From Aquila chrysaetos chrysaetos (taxonomy: Eukaryota; Chordata; Aves; Accipitriformes; Accipitridae): 64,000 nt of DNA. The notes under the pieces are model-generated. The model was not told where the DNA came from, did no database searches, and was given only the letters and a program-made list of their open reading frames with translations. The stretch spans positions 35,983,505 to 36,047,504 of the forward strand of contig NC_044009.1 of assembly GCF_900496995.4 (NCBI RefSeq), written 5' to 3'. Below, one piece after another: positions 1 through 11,560 of the stretch (the stretch's first letter is position 1; every line of letters starts with the position of its first letter). A program made the translations under genes and the position numbers.

Positions 1-300
1 TCTTGACCGGGGGGACATCGATCTTTGATGGTTCTGTACCCCCAGCCAAGAGCTGAACCTCTGCCATCACCCCACAGCTGCGTGTACCAGCTGGAGCCAT
101 GGGTGATGGGGAAAAACCTGGCCAGATGTGCCTTTTGGGAGCCGAGATCACCACAGACCCTTTCCCTGTTACAGATTTCTCCCCCAATCACCCTTCTGTC
201 TTCACAACACCCAGGGCTGCCAAAAGCTGGTGGAAATGGGGCTATGCATGTTTGGGTGGGTGTTGGGGGTCACCCAGCTTCTACAGGTCCTAATAAAGTT
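1..300 (+). other. Possible 3' UTR tail of an upstream gene
   Basis: No coding exon can be recognised here. The stretch ends in an AATAAA signal at 292-297, so it could be the last part of a 3' untranslated region transcribed on the + strand. In other vertebrates the gene on this side of FEV, in the same orientation, is the lens crystallin gene CRYBA2. I looked for the conserved C-terminal crystallin codons and did not find them, so the assignment rests on synteny alone. Confidence 0.25.
292..297 (+). terminator. Candidate poly(A) signal AATAAA
   Basis: A canonical AATAAA is followed within about 15-40 nt by a G/T-containing stretch. It would suit the 3' end of a + strand gene located before this window. 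No transcript evidence is available. Confidence 0.35.
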
Positions 301-1109
301 GGGCAAGAGATCGGGACAGGGCTGGGGACCCCAGAATGGTCACAGGCTTAACCCTCCCCTGTCCAGAAGGGCATGGAGAAGCCAGGGAGGTGGCAGAGCT
401 GTGGTATATCCTGGTGCCACCAACCGCTGGAGATGCACTTACCCAGCCCAGAGCTCTGGGCACTGCAAAGAGATCCCATCACCGGTGTCCTGGAACTGGA
501 GGGACATGGTGGGGACCCAACCGACCCACCCCAGGGCTCTGGGAGCTGCAAGGGGACCCCAGGACTGTGCCGAGGACCCCGGAGCTGGGGAAAGGGCAGG
601 CACGGAGCCCCACGGCCGGCAGCGCGGGTGGCTCGGAGGGCCGGACACGGGTGGGACGATGCCGATGCCGTGCAGTGAGATGCAGAGGGCCCGGGCGATG
701 CCGGCAGCGTGGGGACCGCCGTGCCCGCCGGGGGTGGTGGTGGTGGGAGGCCGGGCCCGGGCGGTCTCCAGGCAGTGTCCGAGCCCCGCTCCCAGCTGGG
801 ATGGCAGCGCCGTGTTTGCGAAGAGTTAAGGAGGCGGAAGAGGCAGGAAGCGGCCCGAGCTGCTCTCCATAGAAACCCGCGGCCGTGATTAAAGTCTGAT
901 GCGGGCCCGATAGCGGGGAGGGGGGGGGGGATAAGGGGGGGGGCAGCGCCCGCTTTAATTACAGCGGAGGAAATTGCTGGAGCCGGGGCCCCGAGCCCCT
1001 GCGAGTTGCCTGGAAACTCCCCCCCCCCCCCCGCCTCCCCCGGCCCCTGCCCGTCCCCTGCCCGTCCCGCTGCCATTTATTCGCCATCAGCTGCTCCCTG
1101 ATAAAGTGG

Positions 1110-1127
1110 AATAATAATAATAATAAT
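1110..1127 (+). repeat. (AAT)6 trinucleotide repeat in FEV 5' region
   Basis: Six uninterrupted AAT units sit immediately 3' of the TGATAAAG motif and about 50 nt before the FEV start codon, so they probably lie in the promoter or 5' UTR. Confidence 0.9.
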
Positions 1128-1178
1128 AGGGGCAGGAATATTAAAACATGCAGCCCGCGGGCCGCCCCCACAGCTGCC

Positions 1179-1230
1179 ATGAGACACGGCGCCGGAGCGG
1201 TGCCACTGCTGCTCAACATGTACCTGCCAG
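1179..1230 (+). CDS. FEV: FEV coding exon 1
   Basis: The start ATG has a good Kozak context (GCTGCCATGA). The exon encodes 17 residues plus the first base of Asp18, then a donor CAG|GTACGG at 1231. The extension of this reading frame past 1230 is intron. Confidence 0.93.
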
Positions 1231-4200
1231 GTACGGGCGGACCCCCCCCGGCCGCTGCCCCGCCGCAGCGCCGTGCACCGCACAGCACCCGGCCCCCGCC
1301 CGCCCTGCCCCGCCGCTGCCCCGGGGCCCTTCTCTGTCCCGTCTCCCTCCAGAGCCCACCCTGCCTTCCCCTCTCCCTCCGCTCGTCCTCCCTTCCTGCC
1401 TTCCAGCACTCCAACCATCCCTTGCTTTTTCCTTCTAGCCGTCCTCACAGCCTTCCACGCCCGCACACCCGTCCTCCCTTCCATCCTCCATCCGCCCACC
1501 GTCCCCCTGTCCTTCCATCCCTCCATCCACCCTTCTGTCCTTCCAACCCATCCTTCCACCCACCCACCCACCCTTCCCCTGTGCTTCCATCCATCCTTCC
1601 GCGCCACCCACTTGTCCCTCCGTCCCTCTCCCTGTCCCCGCTACCAGCCATCCCTTCCATCTACTCTCTGTCCCTTCCATCAGCCCATTCTTCCACCGTC
1701 TTACCCATTACCTGCCCTTCCTTCCATCCTTCCACCTCTTGCCCTTCCTTCTCTCTTTCTTATCCTTCCCTCCATCTACCCACCCATCCTTCCTTCTGTC
1801 CTTCCGTCCATCCACCCATCTCTCCTTCCTTCCATCCATCTGCCTCTCCATCCCTCTCTCCTTTCCCCAGCCGTCTGTTCCCCAAACACCAACACTCGTC
1901 CTTCCTTCCACCCGCCGCTCCTGCCACCCATCCTTCCACCCCACCCGCCTCCTCTCCCTCTCCCCCCTGCCCCGCAGCTCTCTCCCTCTGTCCCTCTCTC
2001 CTCCCTACCCCAGCCCGCGGGATTTTCTATTCCTATTTAAAAGCTTCCTCGGCTCGGTCGGAAATCGGATTTCCTTTTTCCTGGACGCGTTTCCTGGCTT
2101 CGCCGCGGCGGCGGGGCAGGCGAGGGGGAGCGGCCGGGGGCTGCGGGGAGGCTGCCCGCGGGTGGGCGCCGGGGGGTCGCAGTCCCGCCTGGCTCCAGCC
2201 CCCCCCCCCACCCCCACCCGCGCCCCTTTTTCCCCCCCCCAGATCCAGTCGGGGAAACTTTGTTCAAAGACGGGAAGAGCCAGGCGTGGGGGTCTCTCAG
2301 CCCCGGCGTGCAGAAAGGTAAGAGCACCGCTGCCCCTTCCCCTGGACCGGCCCCGCTCCTCCCGGCCCGCCCGGAGCGGGGACCCCCCGGGACACAAGCA
2401 TCCTTCCCCGCCCCGCAGCCATCGGGGACCCCTTCCCGTCCGTGTGCCGGGCACTGCCCACGCAGGGCACGGCCGCCGCGGAGCCCCGCTCTCTGCTGCT
2501 GCGGGCGGCTCGGGCTGGGAGCATCCCGCCGCTAAAACCCACCGGGAGAGCGGACGACCCCCGACGGCCGGGAGCCGCCGTCCCCGTAGCCCCGTAGGGG
2601 CCGGGCGGTGGCGGGGTCCCAGCTCCGGTTCCCCCCAGTGCTCCGGGGACACCCGGCGGGGAGGGAGCTGCCAGCCAGCCCGGGAACTGGGGGGTCCAAT
2701 CCGGGCTCGGAGGCCCCGTGCGTGGGAGCGGAGGGATGAGGTGAGATACCAGCCAGGGGGGAGCTGCCAGCGAAGGGCTGGGGCTTGGGAGGGCATGGGT
2801 CGGCTGGGAGATAATGGATCCTGGGGAGCAGGAGCCATCCGTCTGGGGAAAACCATCCCGGGGGGCCGGGGATCGGCCAAGGGCTGGCCAGGGAGCAGCC
2901 TGGAGCCTGCTGGGGAGTGCAGCAGCACCAGTTCTCAGGCGGCTACGGGGCCAGCGTTGTGGCATTTGGGCCATGTAGCTTGCCTGTCTGGCAAGGAGAC
3001 AAGGGCCAGGGCATGCTCTGAGTGGGAAAAGGGGAGCCCTGGTTTAGGGATGGGGGGTGGGCAAAGCTGGGACTGGGGGGGGGGGCCCTTCCACCTCTGC
3101 CCTGAGGACTCTGCCCCAGCCATACTCTGTGCACTGCGCTGTGGTGAGAAGGACCTTTTTGGATCCCTGGAGGTGTCCTCGGGGAGCTGCTGGGTGCTGC
3201 AGCATAGCACCCTGCGGCAGGCAGGGTTGAGCCTCGCCACCCCACCCAGCTGCACCCCCCATCACCTCCCTGCCATCCTTGCAGGTGGGGCACCCTGTGG
3301 GTGGGGGATAGCAGGAGCCCGGGGGGGGGGGGGGGGCTGCAGGGATGGAGAAGAGGTAAGGGCTGTGGCTGTACCCTAGGGAGGGGAGATCCCCCACCTC
3401 GGTCCCAGGATGGGGGATTTGGAAATACAATACCTTGAAAAGATCTGGGCTCATGTGCCTGGATCAGGATGTCTGAGCAGGGTTCAGTGGGATGGGGCAT
3501 GGCTCTTCCCTGCTTCGTCCAGAGCAAGAATTGGGGGGCACCAGATAAAATAGGTGGGTGCGAAGCAAGCAGGACAAGGTGGTTCTTTGTGGGAAATGTA
3601 GCTGAGCTGTGGGACTGCCTGCTGCAGGGGTCGTGGGTGCTAAACCTTTATATGGGATCCAAGCACCTTTAGAAAAAAATAGTGCCAGAAAAGCATGTCC
3701 AGGTGTGTCAGGCTCCTGTGTGTGCACAGCCTGGCACAGAGGCATCTTGAGCACACACCAAAGGTGCAAGCTGTGGGTGCAATGGCCATGGCTCAGAGAG
3801 GACAGTTTTCCTCTGGAAATAAGGAACATTGGTGCCTGATTCAAAGCCACAGCAGGTCCTGTCCTGTTGTGGTCTCTCTTCCCCTATACCTGCCTGCACC
3901 TACCAGGGGTGCAGGTCAGAGCAGTGTTGCACCCTGACTTCAGCTCACCATGGAGATATCCTTGCAGGGCACAGTGCCCCTAGAGATGGGCAAGGGCTGT
4001 GCTGTGACTCTAGCCCAGTTTCAAGCAGAGGTGGCAGTGGGGAATATTGGTGCTGGGATGGATCTGGGTACAGCCGAGATACCTCCTTCTTGGGGTTGCA
4101 GATGAAAGAACCAGGCCAGAACCTCACGCCAAAGCAAATGAGCAGGTATTAATCTTCAGTGGGGTATGAATTAGGGTGGGAGGGACATGGGGACCCTGGA

Positions 4201-5010
4201 TCCAGACCCACTGCAGCCTGCATTGACCTCTGAGCATTCCTACCCCTGTCCAGATGTACAGGGGCTTCCTCTCCTACTCTTGTTTGGGGGCAGGATTGGG
4301 TAGGGGTGCTGCAAAGGAGACAAGACCTCGTTACCATCTTCTGTGTCTCTAGAGCCGGGAAGACGCAGTGAGGTGCATCTGAAACCTGGGTGTGGGAGGG
4401 GGCAACATAGAAGGGGGTTGAGGAGACTGGGGTGCATCCTGCCCCGCTCCTTGTGCCCTGAAAAGGAGCTTTAACCTCTCCGGGGCCCGGCCTTGCAGGC
4501 AGCGGGCAGATCCAGCTGTGGCAGTTCCTGCTGGAGCTGCTCTCCGACCGGGCCAACCTGAACTGCATCGCCTGGGAAGGCACAAATGGGGAGTTCAAGC
4601 TGATCGACCCCGATGAGGTGGCACGGCGCTGGGGCGAGCGGAAGAGCAAACCCAACATGAATTACGACAAGCTGAGCCGGGCACTGCGCTACTACTATGA
4701 CAAGAACATCATGACCAAGGTCCACGGCAAGCGTTACGCCTACAAGTTCGACTTCCACGGGCTGGCACAGGTGTGCCAGCCGTCCGCCCCCGATCACACC
4801 CTCTACAAATTTCAGGGCAACCTGGCCCCGCTGCCCTTCTCGGGCATCTCCAAACTCAACCTCATGACCTCGGGGGTGACGCCGGCTGGCTTCTCCTACT
4901 GGCCTGGCTCCAGCCCATCCCTCTACCCCGGGCACGGGCTCCAGCCCTCTGCCCCGTTCAGCGCCATGGCAGCCTCCCACCTCAACAACATGAATAACCA
5001 TTACCATTAG
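1179..5010 (+). CDS. FEV: FEV (Pet-1), ETS-family transcription factor, three exons, 212 aa
   Basis: FEV is a nuclear ETS-domain factor that specifies and maintains serotonergic neurons by activating genes for serotonin synthesis and transport. The coding sequence joins 1179-1230, 2243-2317 and 4499-5010 (52+75+512 = 639 nt, in frame, stop TAG at 5008-5010). The N-terminus ([18 protein letters not shown]) and exon-2 segment ([17 protein letters not shown]) match FEV rather than FLI1 or ERG, which have long N-terminal pointed-domain regions absent here. The ETS domain spans about residues 46-127 and carries the recognition helix [11 protein letters not shown] with DNA-contacting Arg103 and Arg106. 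The C-terminal part keeps FEV-type blocks ([21 protein letters not shown], final HYH). The poly-alanine tract of human FEV (238 aa) is absent, explaining the shorter length. The gene converges on CDK5R2. Confidence 0.97.
1335..1995 (+). repeat. Degenerate pyrimidine-rich minisatellite in FEV intron 1
   Basis: About 650 bp of nearly pure C/T sequence is built from degenerate CCTTCCATCCAT/CCACCCTTCCTT-type units with scattered A and G. It fills most of the 1,012-bp first intron. Its open frames on both strands (Pro/Ser/His-rich or Gly/Trp/Arg-rich) are repeat artefacts, not proteins. Confidence 0.9.
2243..2317 (+). CDS. FEV: FEV coding exon 2
   Basis: An acceptor of a long C-run ending in AG (2241-2242) precedes 75 nt encoding [12 protein letters not shown] through the VQK motif. 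The donor is AAAG|GTAAGA at 2318. Split codons at both ends restore Asp18 and Gly43. Confidence 0.95.
2318..4498 (+). other. FEV intron 2
   Basis: This is a 2.2-kb intron with canonical GT and AG ends. It contains short C/G homopolymers (for example about 3323-3336) and no further exon that I can recognise. Confidence 0.85.
4499..5010 (+). CDS. FEV: FEV coding exon 3 (ETS domain and C-terminus)
   Basis: The acceptor CCTTGCAG at 4491-4498 opens the exon at the conserved [15 protein letters not shown] block. The whole ETS domain and the C-terminal repressor/activation region lie in this one exon, as in mammalian FEV. Confidence 0.97.
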
Positions 5011-6160
5011 AGGCTCGCCCGTGCCAGGCGGACCTCCCCATCCCCGGCAGCATGGGGCTGTTCAGCTGGGGAGCTCAGCAGGGAGGGATGGGTGGGTGGG
5101 ATCGTGCCCTGCTCTCAGTTGCCCCCTTTTAGATTTGGAGAGTTGCGTGGGGGGTGAGGGGTGCTTGCAGGGTAGCTGGGTTGGTTCCCTGATGTGGGTG
5201 GCTGGAGGAGAGACGCCATCTAAATTTAGGGTGAGGAGGGATCCATGATCCTGGGAACGGATGTGGATACCTAAAGCAGGGTGTGAATGGAAGGAAAAAC
5301 CATGGGCTCTCCTCCTGGCAGGGACCATGCCCCCCTTTCCTTTGCAACATGCTGCCCACCCCATGAACATCCTTAACTCTGCCCCCAGCCTGTTCCTGCC
5401 CTCCCCTCTCTCTGCAGAGAGGAATCAGGAGCTGGGGCCCCAGGGCAGCTGTGTCCATGGGTGAGGGTCCCACTGGGCAGGGGCAGGGAAAGGGGACTCT
5501 CCTTGCTACTCCTTGGTTCCCCACCTTTGTCTCCAAAGCCTTCCTTTCCTCCATCCCTCCTACACCTCCTGCCGATGGTGGCTTCCTCCAGACCTCAGGA
5601 GAAGCCTTGGTCTGGAGAGCAGATGACCTTCATGGGTTAACTCCTGCCCAGGGCAGGGCTTTGCTGTTGGAGGTGCCAGGGGCAGGTGTGAGGGGCACTG
5701 CCAGCCCTCAGGGCAAGGCCAGAGCCTGGAGTCAGCAGAGCCTGGCCCCTGCAACTCTGCCCTCTCTCCAGTATCCAAGGACCATGCCACAGAGCGGGAT
5801 GGTCCCTGAAGCCCTGCACATGAGCCCATGTCCTGCTGGTTACTTCGAAGTTTAATGCTTCAGTTTTACTGTGGCTTTAGCCCCTCACCTGCAGGACTTG
5901 GTGGGACACCCTCCACGGGTGGGGACATCCCCAGGGACAAGGCTGGGTTGGAGGTGGAACAGGAAAAGGGATGACAGCAGGGCTGGGAGCCCTGGGCACG
6001 GAGGGGCAGCCCTGGGTCCCTGCCCCTGTGTCCAAGGAGGTGCCCCCGTCCTCCAGAGCAGGACTTTGGCCCAGTGGATGCAGAAGATGGGCATGCTGGG
6101 CTCTGCGCTGGCTGGGGGGAGGGATTGGTCTTCAATAAAACAGAGAGGTGCTGTGACCTG
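5011..6160 (+). other. FEV: Probable FEV 3' UTR
   Basis: The sequence after the stop codon has no recognisable coding potential. The first canonical AATAAA on the + strand is at 6134-6139, about 1.1 kb after the stop, which would give a 3' UTR of typical length. The true end was not determined. Confidence 0.45.
6134..6139 (+). terminator. FEV: Candidate FEV poly(A) signal
   Basis: AATAAA followed by a GT-rich stretch (GTGCTGTGACCTGTGTCC) about 15-30 nt downstream has the expected layout of a cleavage and polyadenylation site. Confidence 0.45.
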
Positions 6161-8441
6161 TGTCCTCCCATGTCTGCAGGGAGCTGGCGAGAGGGGAAAC
6201 CACCCAGCAAATCCTCTCCTATCTGAGTCAGAGCACCTGCAGGGCTGGGGTGGGGAGGATGTGGCCACCCTGCTGCATCACCTTTTCTCCAGGCATCATC
6301 TCTGGCTCTTACAGCCCCCAAGAGACAGGGCGGAGCTGGAAACCTCTGGGCTTCTTGAGACACCCCTCCAGTGAAGCCACATACCCTGTCCCCAGGCTGG
6401 CAAGGGGATGTGGCAGCTGGAGGCAAAGAGGAGACGCAGTTGGCCTGGCAGGATATCTGCCACCCTGCCATCATCCAGGGGAATTTGGGATGCTAGGAGC
6501 CAGATCTCTCATGACCCACAGAGCTCTGTGCAACCAACTTGGGGCAATGCACTGAGCCCGGCACAGCCCAGATGTCCCTGCTGGGCTGCACTGTGCCAGG
6601 AGGGGGGAGGTTCCGAGCCGTGGGGCTAGGCTCACATGTGACATTGATGCAGGGGTGAGCAGGGAAACACTGCTTGCCCAGCTTCAGGAACGTGCCCACG
6701 GATCCACTGGTGTCCATGGTGGCTGGTGTGGGCTCAAGGGCTACCCTCTGCCTGCCCCCCTCCCTGGGGCTGTGCTCCCCATCCCACCCCCATCGGAGGT
6801 CCACGGTGCCAGGGCTGGGGGCCAGGGTTACAGCAGGGATCAGACTGGCTGTATAGGGGGGTGCCATGCAATTACCCAGCCCATGGAGGGGGGTGGTCAG
6901 CCCCCAGCCCTCTCCCTGTGCCCCCCAGATTAAAGCAGTCCCCAGATGCAGGGGCTGCGTGCTGCCCCCTCTGCGTCCCTCCAGGGTCTGGTCACTCTCA
7001 TGGCCTTGGTGGCATCCACTCAGACACATCCTCACTGCCCTAATCAGCTTAAGGGAGGGGGATCTGATGTCAGTGTCTCCTCTGGGGAGGGCTCAGGCTA
7101 CAGGGTGGGGGGGTCTGATGCTGCCAGCAGGGAGCCCAAGTATGAGAAAGGAGCTGCAGGGACTGAGCAGGGGGGGGGTCCCTCCCAGCGGGGGTCCCTC
7201 AGCATTGCACAGCCTGGTCCCCAAGGACGGCAGAGGGTGAAGTGGGGGGGAATGGAGCAGTTACCCCCATGCAACCAGCACTCAGGCTGGAGATACCATC
7301 CCCCCGCCCCCCAAGCTTGGCCTTGCAAGGGCGAAATGGGGGGCTGGCCACAGCTGGCTCCCTCAGAGCTGGGGCAGGGAGCTGTGCCCCTGCCAGGGCA
7401 GCCTGCTTCGGGGCTTAGGTAACTGCATGACGCAGGGCAGGACACAGATTAAGGGACATGGATCGCTAGTAGCTCCCCCCACCGCCATCCTGCTCCTATC
7501 CCTCCTGTCCCTCTGCCAGTGCTTGCACCAGGGAAGCCCAGGTGAGCCCAGTTCCCTCCTCATTCTCAGCCCTGCAATCCAGGTCCCCACTAGTTCAGAG
7601 GCCAGACATGCTGGAGAAGGAGAGAAGTTACTTTTCTGTGAGAGGGAGGACCACCGCACACCCTCAATGCAACAGGCTGCAGCCGAGGGCTTGCTTTGCT
7701 CCGGCTGAGCTTACTGGCACAGTCCCCCTGCTCTGACCCCAAAGTGCCACCCCAAAAGCTGGGAACCAGCCCTGCACTCCCCTGGGATGACAGCCAGGAG
7801 GGAAGGTGGGGGACACCGATGCAGGACTACACCAGCGATGCTCTTGCCTGCCTGAGGATGCAGCCAGTGTCACCATGGCAACTCGGGATGCTCCCATCCC
7901 CAGGCCCCACCGGGAGCAGACCCCCCCTCCATGTTGTCCTTACTGGAGCCGAGGGCAGAGCATCACCTTCCACCCAACCCAGCCTCCCCCGTCCCCAGAG
8001 CCCCATCTGACCCAGCCTGCCAGCAGCACTGCTTTCTTCAGTCACCAAAACCGACAGCTCGGAGCAGACTGCAGCAAAATCCTGCCAATGGGTGAGCAGG
8101 GCCGAGCCCAGCACGGCTCCTGGCGGAGTATTGTCCCTGCCCTTGACCAGGGGTGCCCAGCCCGGGGGGGCTGATGGGGGCACACTATCCCTGGCAGTGG
8201 GGTGTGCCAGCGAGGTGGGGAGCCTGTCCTAGGTGTCTGGCAGCAGGGTGCATGGGCCCAGTGCATGCGTGGGCTCCAGACCTACCTGCAGGGAGTCCTC
8301 AGGTGCCCTGCCCAGGGTTAGATGGGGGAATGAGGTCCCAAAGGGCCTCAGCTTGCGCTGGGAAGAGCGAGGGAGCAGAGCACGTGGCCTGGCAGCTTCT
8401 TCTGCCTTGTGATTAAAGGCAGACGGTTTTTTTCCTACTTT

Positions 8442-8458
8442 AAAAAAAAAAAAAAAAA
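8442..8458 (+). repeat. A17 homopolymer
   Basis: Seventeen A residues follow a GATTAAAGGC...CTACTTT stretch. This could be the tail of an old retroposed fragment, but I see no recognisable body or target-site duplication. Confidence 0.7.
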
Positions 8459-8831
8459 GTATCTTTGTCTCTGTCTTTACTTAGCCAGCAAGAGGGCAGG
8501 ATTGAGCCCTGCCCTGGCCTCAGCCTCTTGCCAGGATGGTGGGGGACTCCTCCAACTCCCCCAAAGCCTCCCAGCCGCACAGTAAAGGATCAGAGAGGGG
8601 ATGGAGTAGACCCTCTCCTATTTTAGCAGAGCCACGTCACCACTTGCTTAATTTCTCACGCTGGGAAGAGCCTTTGCAGCACAGCTAGGTCACGTCTGCC
8701 CCAGGGGACGTGGGGCTGCCTCCCTGTCCACCCCTGCTGCCCCTCCACCTCTCCCGATTCCCACCTATTTCCTCCTCTCCGCACCCCCGCTGCGCTGGCT
8801 CCTCTGCTCACCCCCCCCCCCCCCCCCAACC

Positions 8832-8903
8832 TGCTGACTCACATCCTCTCTCCAGACACCACCATCCCTTGGCCTGGCTCCCTGCAAAGCGCTTCGTGAC
8901 TCA
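8832..8903 (+). promoter_or_regulatory. Paired AP-1/MARE-like motifs
   Basis: TGCTGACTCA at 8832-8841 and TGACTCA at 8897-8903 (followed by TTGCTCAGC) are 56 nt apart. Both match AP-1 or MAF half-site consensus. No function can be assigned from sequence alone. Confidence 0.3.
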
Positions 8904-11419
8904 GTGTTGCTCAGCCGGAGGCCGCAGGTGCAGGTAGCTGGGCTCCAACACCCCTCTCGAAGCCCCTCCAAGGAACCAACTGCGATGCTTCCAAAAGGTG
9001 CTGCTTTCTCCCTTGCCAACGTGCTTGGGGCTGGGGCCGTACTGCCACCGTAAACCCCCCTGGCCTGGACTTCTCTTTCCCCAGGTCCTGGATGCACCTG
9101 GGAGGAGCTTTGTGCACTTTGGGTTTCTTCCCTGCTCACTGCCCTCCCCAGACACAGGGATGCTCTGGATGGAGCCCCAAACCTTGCCCCTGCTGCCGTC
9201 TCCTCACTGGTGCCGAGGCAAGGGGTGCCAGGGAGACAGTGTCCTGGTGCTGCTCCTGCCCGGCTGTACACTGAGACCTTGGGCCAGGCTCTGCTGAGGG
9301 CAGGGGCTGGGCAGCGGAGAGGACTGGATTAATGCACTAATGCCAGATTACGCTCTAATGCAGGACTTCTGATGAGGGAGTGGCACCCGGTCCAGCCCGG
9401 GGGGCACTCACTCACTGGGGCAGGCTCCCCATGACTGCGCTGGGCCACAGCTTGGTGCTGCCTGGCTGTCCCCCAAGGAGCTTGGTCCTCAGGGGTGACA
9501 CAGGACCGTGAGACAGGCAGGGGACACAGCACAGTGTAACCTCCATGCTCAGCAATCAGCAGGCTGGAAGTAATGGCCCAGCCTAGGCAGCCCTGGCCCT
9601 CCCTCTGCTCTGCTGGGCTCCATGGCAGGAGGATTAACTATCACAGCAGGGCTCCAAGGCATCTGGGTCCCCTTCCCCACCTGTCCCAGCTTCTTGGCAC
9701 AGAGCTGTGATCCTCAGTCCCATACCCACCAGCCAGACAATGCCAAAACCACATTTCGGCTACAGGGGGGGCCAAACTGTCTGCTGTCCCACCTCCTTCA
9801 GTCTCATGCCTGCCACTGGGCTACCCTGGGCACAGGCAGAACTCAAAGCCTCTTGCAGGTTCCCACCCAAGCCTGGATGCGTCCCCCATCAGCTGAGACC
9901 CTGAGGCAGCTGTCCTGCCCCTCCCTGGGTACAAGTAACTCATCAGCCAATTTAGTCTAGGACCCCTCATGCTTTCTCTGCCATTTGCTGCCATCTCCCT
10001 GGGTCACTTTGTCCACATCTTCCCCCCTAGACAACCCACCAGCAGCTGTGACCGAAGTGCCATGGAACAGCGAGGGGACCAGAAACCTGCACCCACAAGT
10101 CATCCCCAATTCAGCAGAGCAGCAACAGCCCGAAGCTGTGATGGAGCCAGCGTCCGAGTAGCTCCCACAGAGGCAGAAGAGAGACCTCCCACTTCCATCT
10201 GCCTTGAGGAACATGTTATCCGTCATCCTCGCAGCCGAATGGAGGAGAAGGGCTTGTGCAGAAAGCCGGGCTGAGGCAGGTCCTGTGCCAGCCACGTGGG
10301 CGCCGGGTCTGCATCATCCGGAGCAGTTTCCTCCCCATGGAGTAGCTCCGAGTCACTCTGGGGGATGCTGCCAACTCTTAATAGCAAGAGCACAGCTTCC
10401 CCGCTGTTTGTCCAGCAGGAGAAGGCACGGCTTGCCAGGCTGGCTGCTCCAGCTGCCCTTTGCTCCTCCATGTCCCAGTGCCACAGCCAGCACATCCAGT
10501 GCATGGAATTTGCTCTGCAGACAAAGCAGCAGGGCAAGGGAAGTCCCACAGAGCTGTTGCTCCATGATCTCCAGGCAGAACCCCCCCTTTCAAGGGTGAC
10601 TATGTATCCTGGGGACCCACTGCCACCCAGGGTGCCTCCAGCAGCCCCATGCACTCTTAGGGAGCAAGAGAAGGATGCTATGGCCTGAGAAGAGACCTCC
10701 CTGTGGCAGGAGGGGCTGAACCAACTGCAGGCTGCACCATGCAGGTTGTGCCCACCTCCCCTGCTGCAACATGGGCTAGAGGCATGATGGGGCATCCACT
10801 GTGAGGCATAGAGAGGAGAAGTGTTGTTGCTGGAGGAATTTCAAGCTAGGAAAGAGCTGTGATTCTTCACCAAGGCCCTGTGGTGATGGATCCCTGACTT
10901 GGCCCTGCTGCTCTACCGCTGAGTCCCAAACCCAGTGTGAATCCCCCATCTCTGCAACACCAGACACTGCTGGGCCCTGCAGCTGGCAGCGAGAGGGGCT
11001 TCCCAGCCCCTCCTGAGAAGATCTCACCCCCTCACTGCTCCTCAGAGAGCACCAGGTGGCTGCAGGGATCACAAGTTTGGGAACAAGATCTCTCCATCCC
11101 CCTACTGCTGCCCCATAGCTGGCTTCTGAGCCCAGACCCCTGTGGCATTGTGCAGCAGCACAGGGGTCTGGCAGGCTAAAGCACACAGCTGTTGAGAGAG
11201 GAAAATGCTGAGCTCCCAAGCCTGTCTGAGGATTCCCACCCTCAGTACCCGCCCCTGCTTGTGTCCCCCCTGTCCCCCACCCTTGCCTTGGGGGGAGCAG
11301 GATGCTCCCAGGCAAGGTAAGGTTAGTGGTCCCCCTGCCTCGCTCCCCCCAGCAGCTGTACAAGGTTCTCTGGGGGAGGGAAAACCAGACATCTCTCCCC
11401 TCAGTAAGGCTCTGGCTGA

Positions 11420-11560
11420 GCCGACGATGCATATTTAAATGCACGGGAGCATCTAAGCTCGTCTCTCATTCCTTGACATTTCCAGAGACTCCAAGCTGTC
11501 TTCAATTACCAGTCTGCAATTAGCTCTTCCTAAATCCCCCAATGAGGCCTAGCACTCTTA
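11420..11560. promoter_or_regulatory. Candidate conserved noncoding element (homeobox/POU motifs)
   Basis: An AT-rich island in GC-rich surroundings. It contains a near-palindromic ATGCATATTTAAATGCAC, two CAATTA cores about 15 nt apart (TTCAATTACC and TGCAATTAGC) and TTAATCAATG. This density of homeodomain and POU-like cores is typical of developmental enhancers; conservation is untested. Confidence 0.35.

Larger units (their letters stand above)
590..1340 (+). promoter_or_regulatory. FEV: CpG-rich FEV upstream region
   Basis: GC- and CpG-dense DNA flanks the FEV start codon. It contains a pair of ETS cores (GGCGGAAGAGG and GGCAGGAAGCGG) at about 832-853, a GATAAG at 930-935 and a TGATAAAG at 1099-1106. 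Published work on human FEV describes direct GATA-factor control and Pet-1 autoregulation through ETS sites, so these motifs fit a functional promoter. An AT-rich ATATTAAAA at about 1138-1146 could act as a TATA-like element. The transcription start was not determined. Confidence 0.6.

Noticed and set aside
1-300. Last coding exon of CRYBA2
   Set aside because: No crystallin C-terminal motif could be read in any frame; only a poly(A) signal supports a neighbouring gene.
1435-1944. Gly/Trp/Arg-rich minus-strand frames in the FEV intron
   Set aside because: They are the reverse complement of the tandem pyrimidine repeat and have no domain or splice support.
1179-2321. A 380-codon open frame running from the FEV start through intron 1
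   Set aside because: Only the first 52 nt are coding. The rest crosses a splice donor and a polypyrimidine repeat, giving low-complexity Pro/Ser/His sequence.
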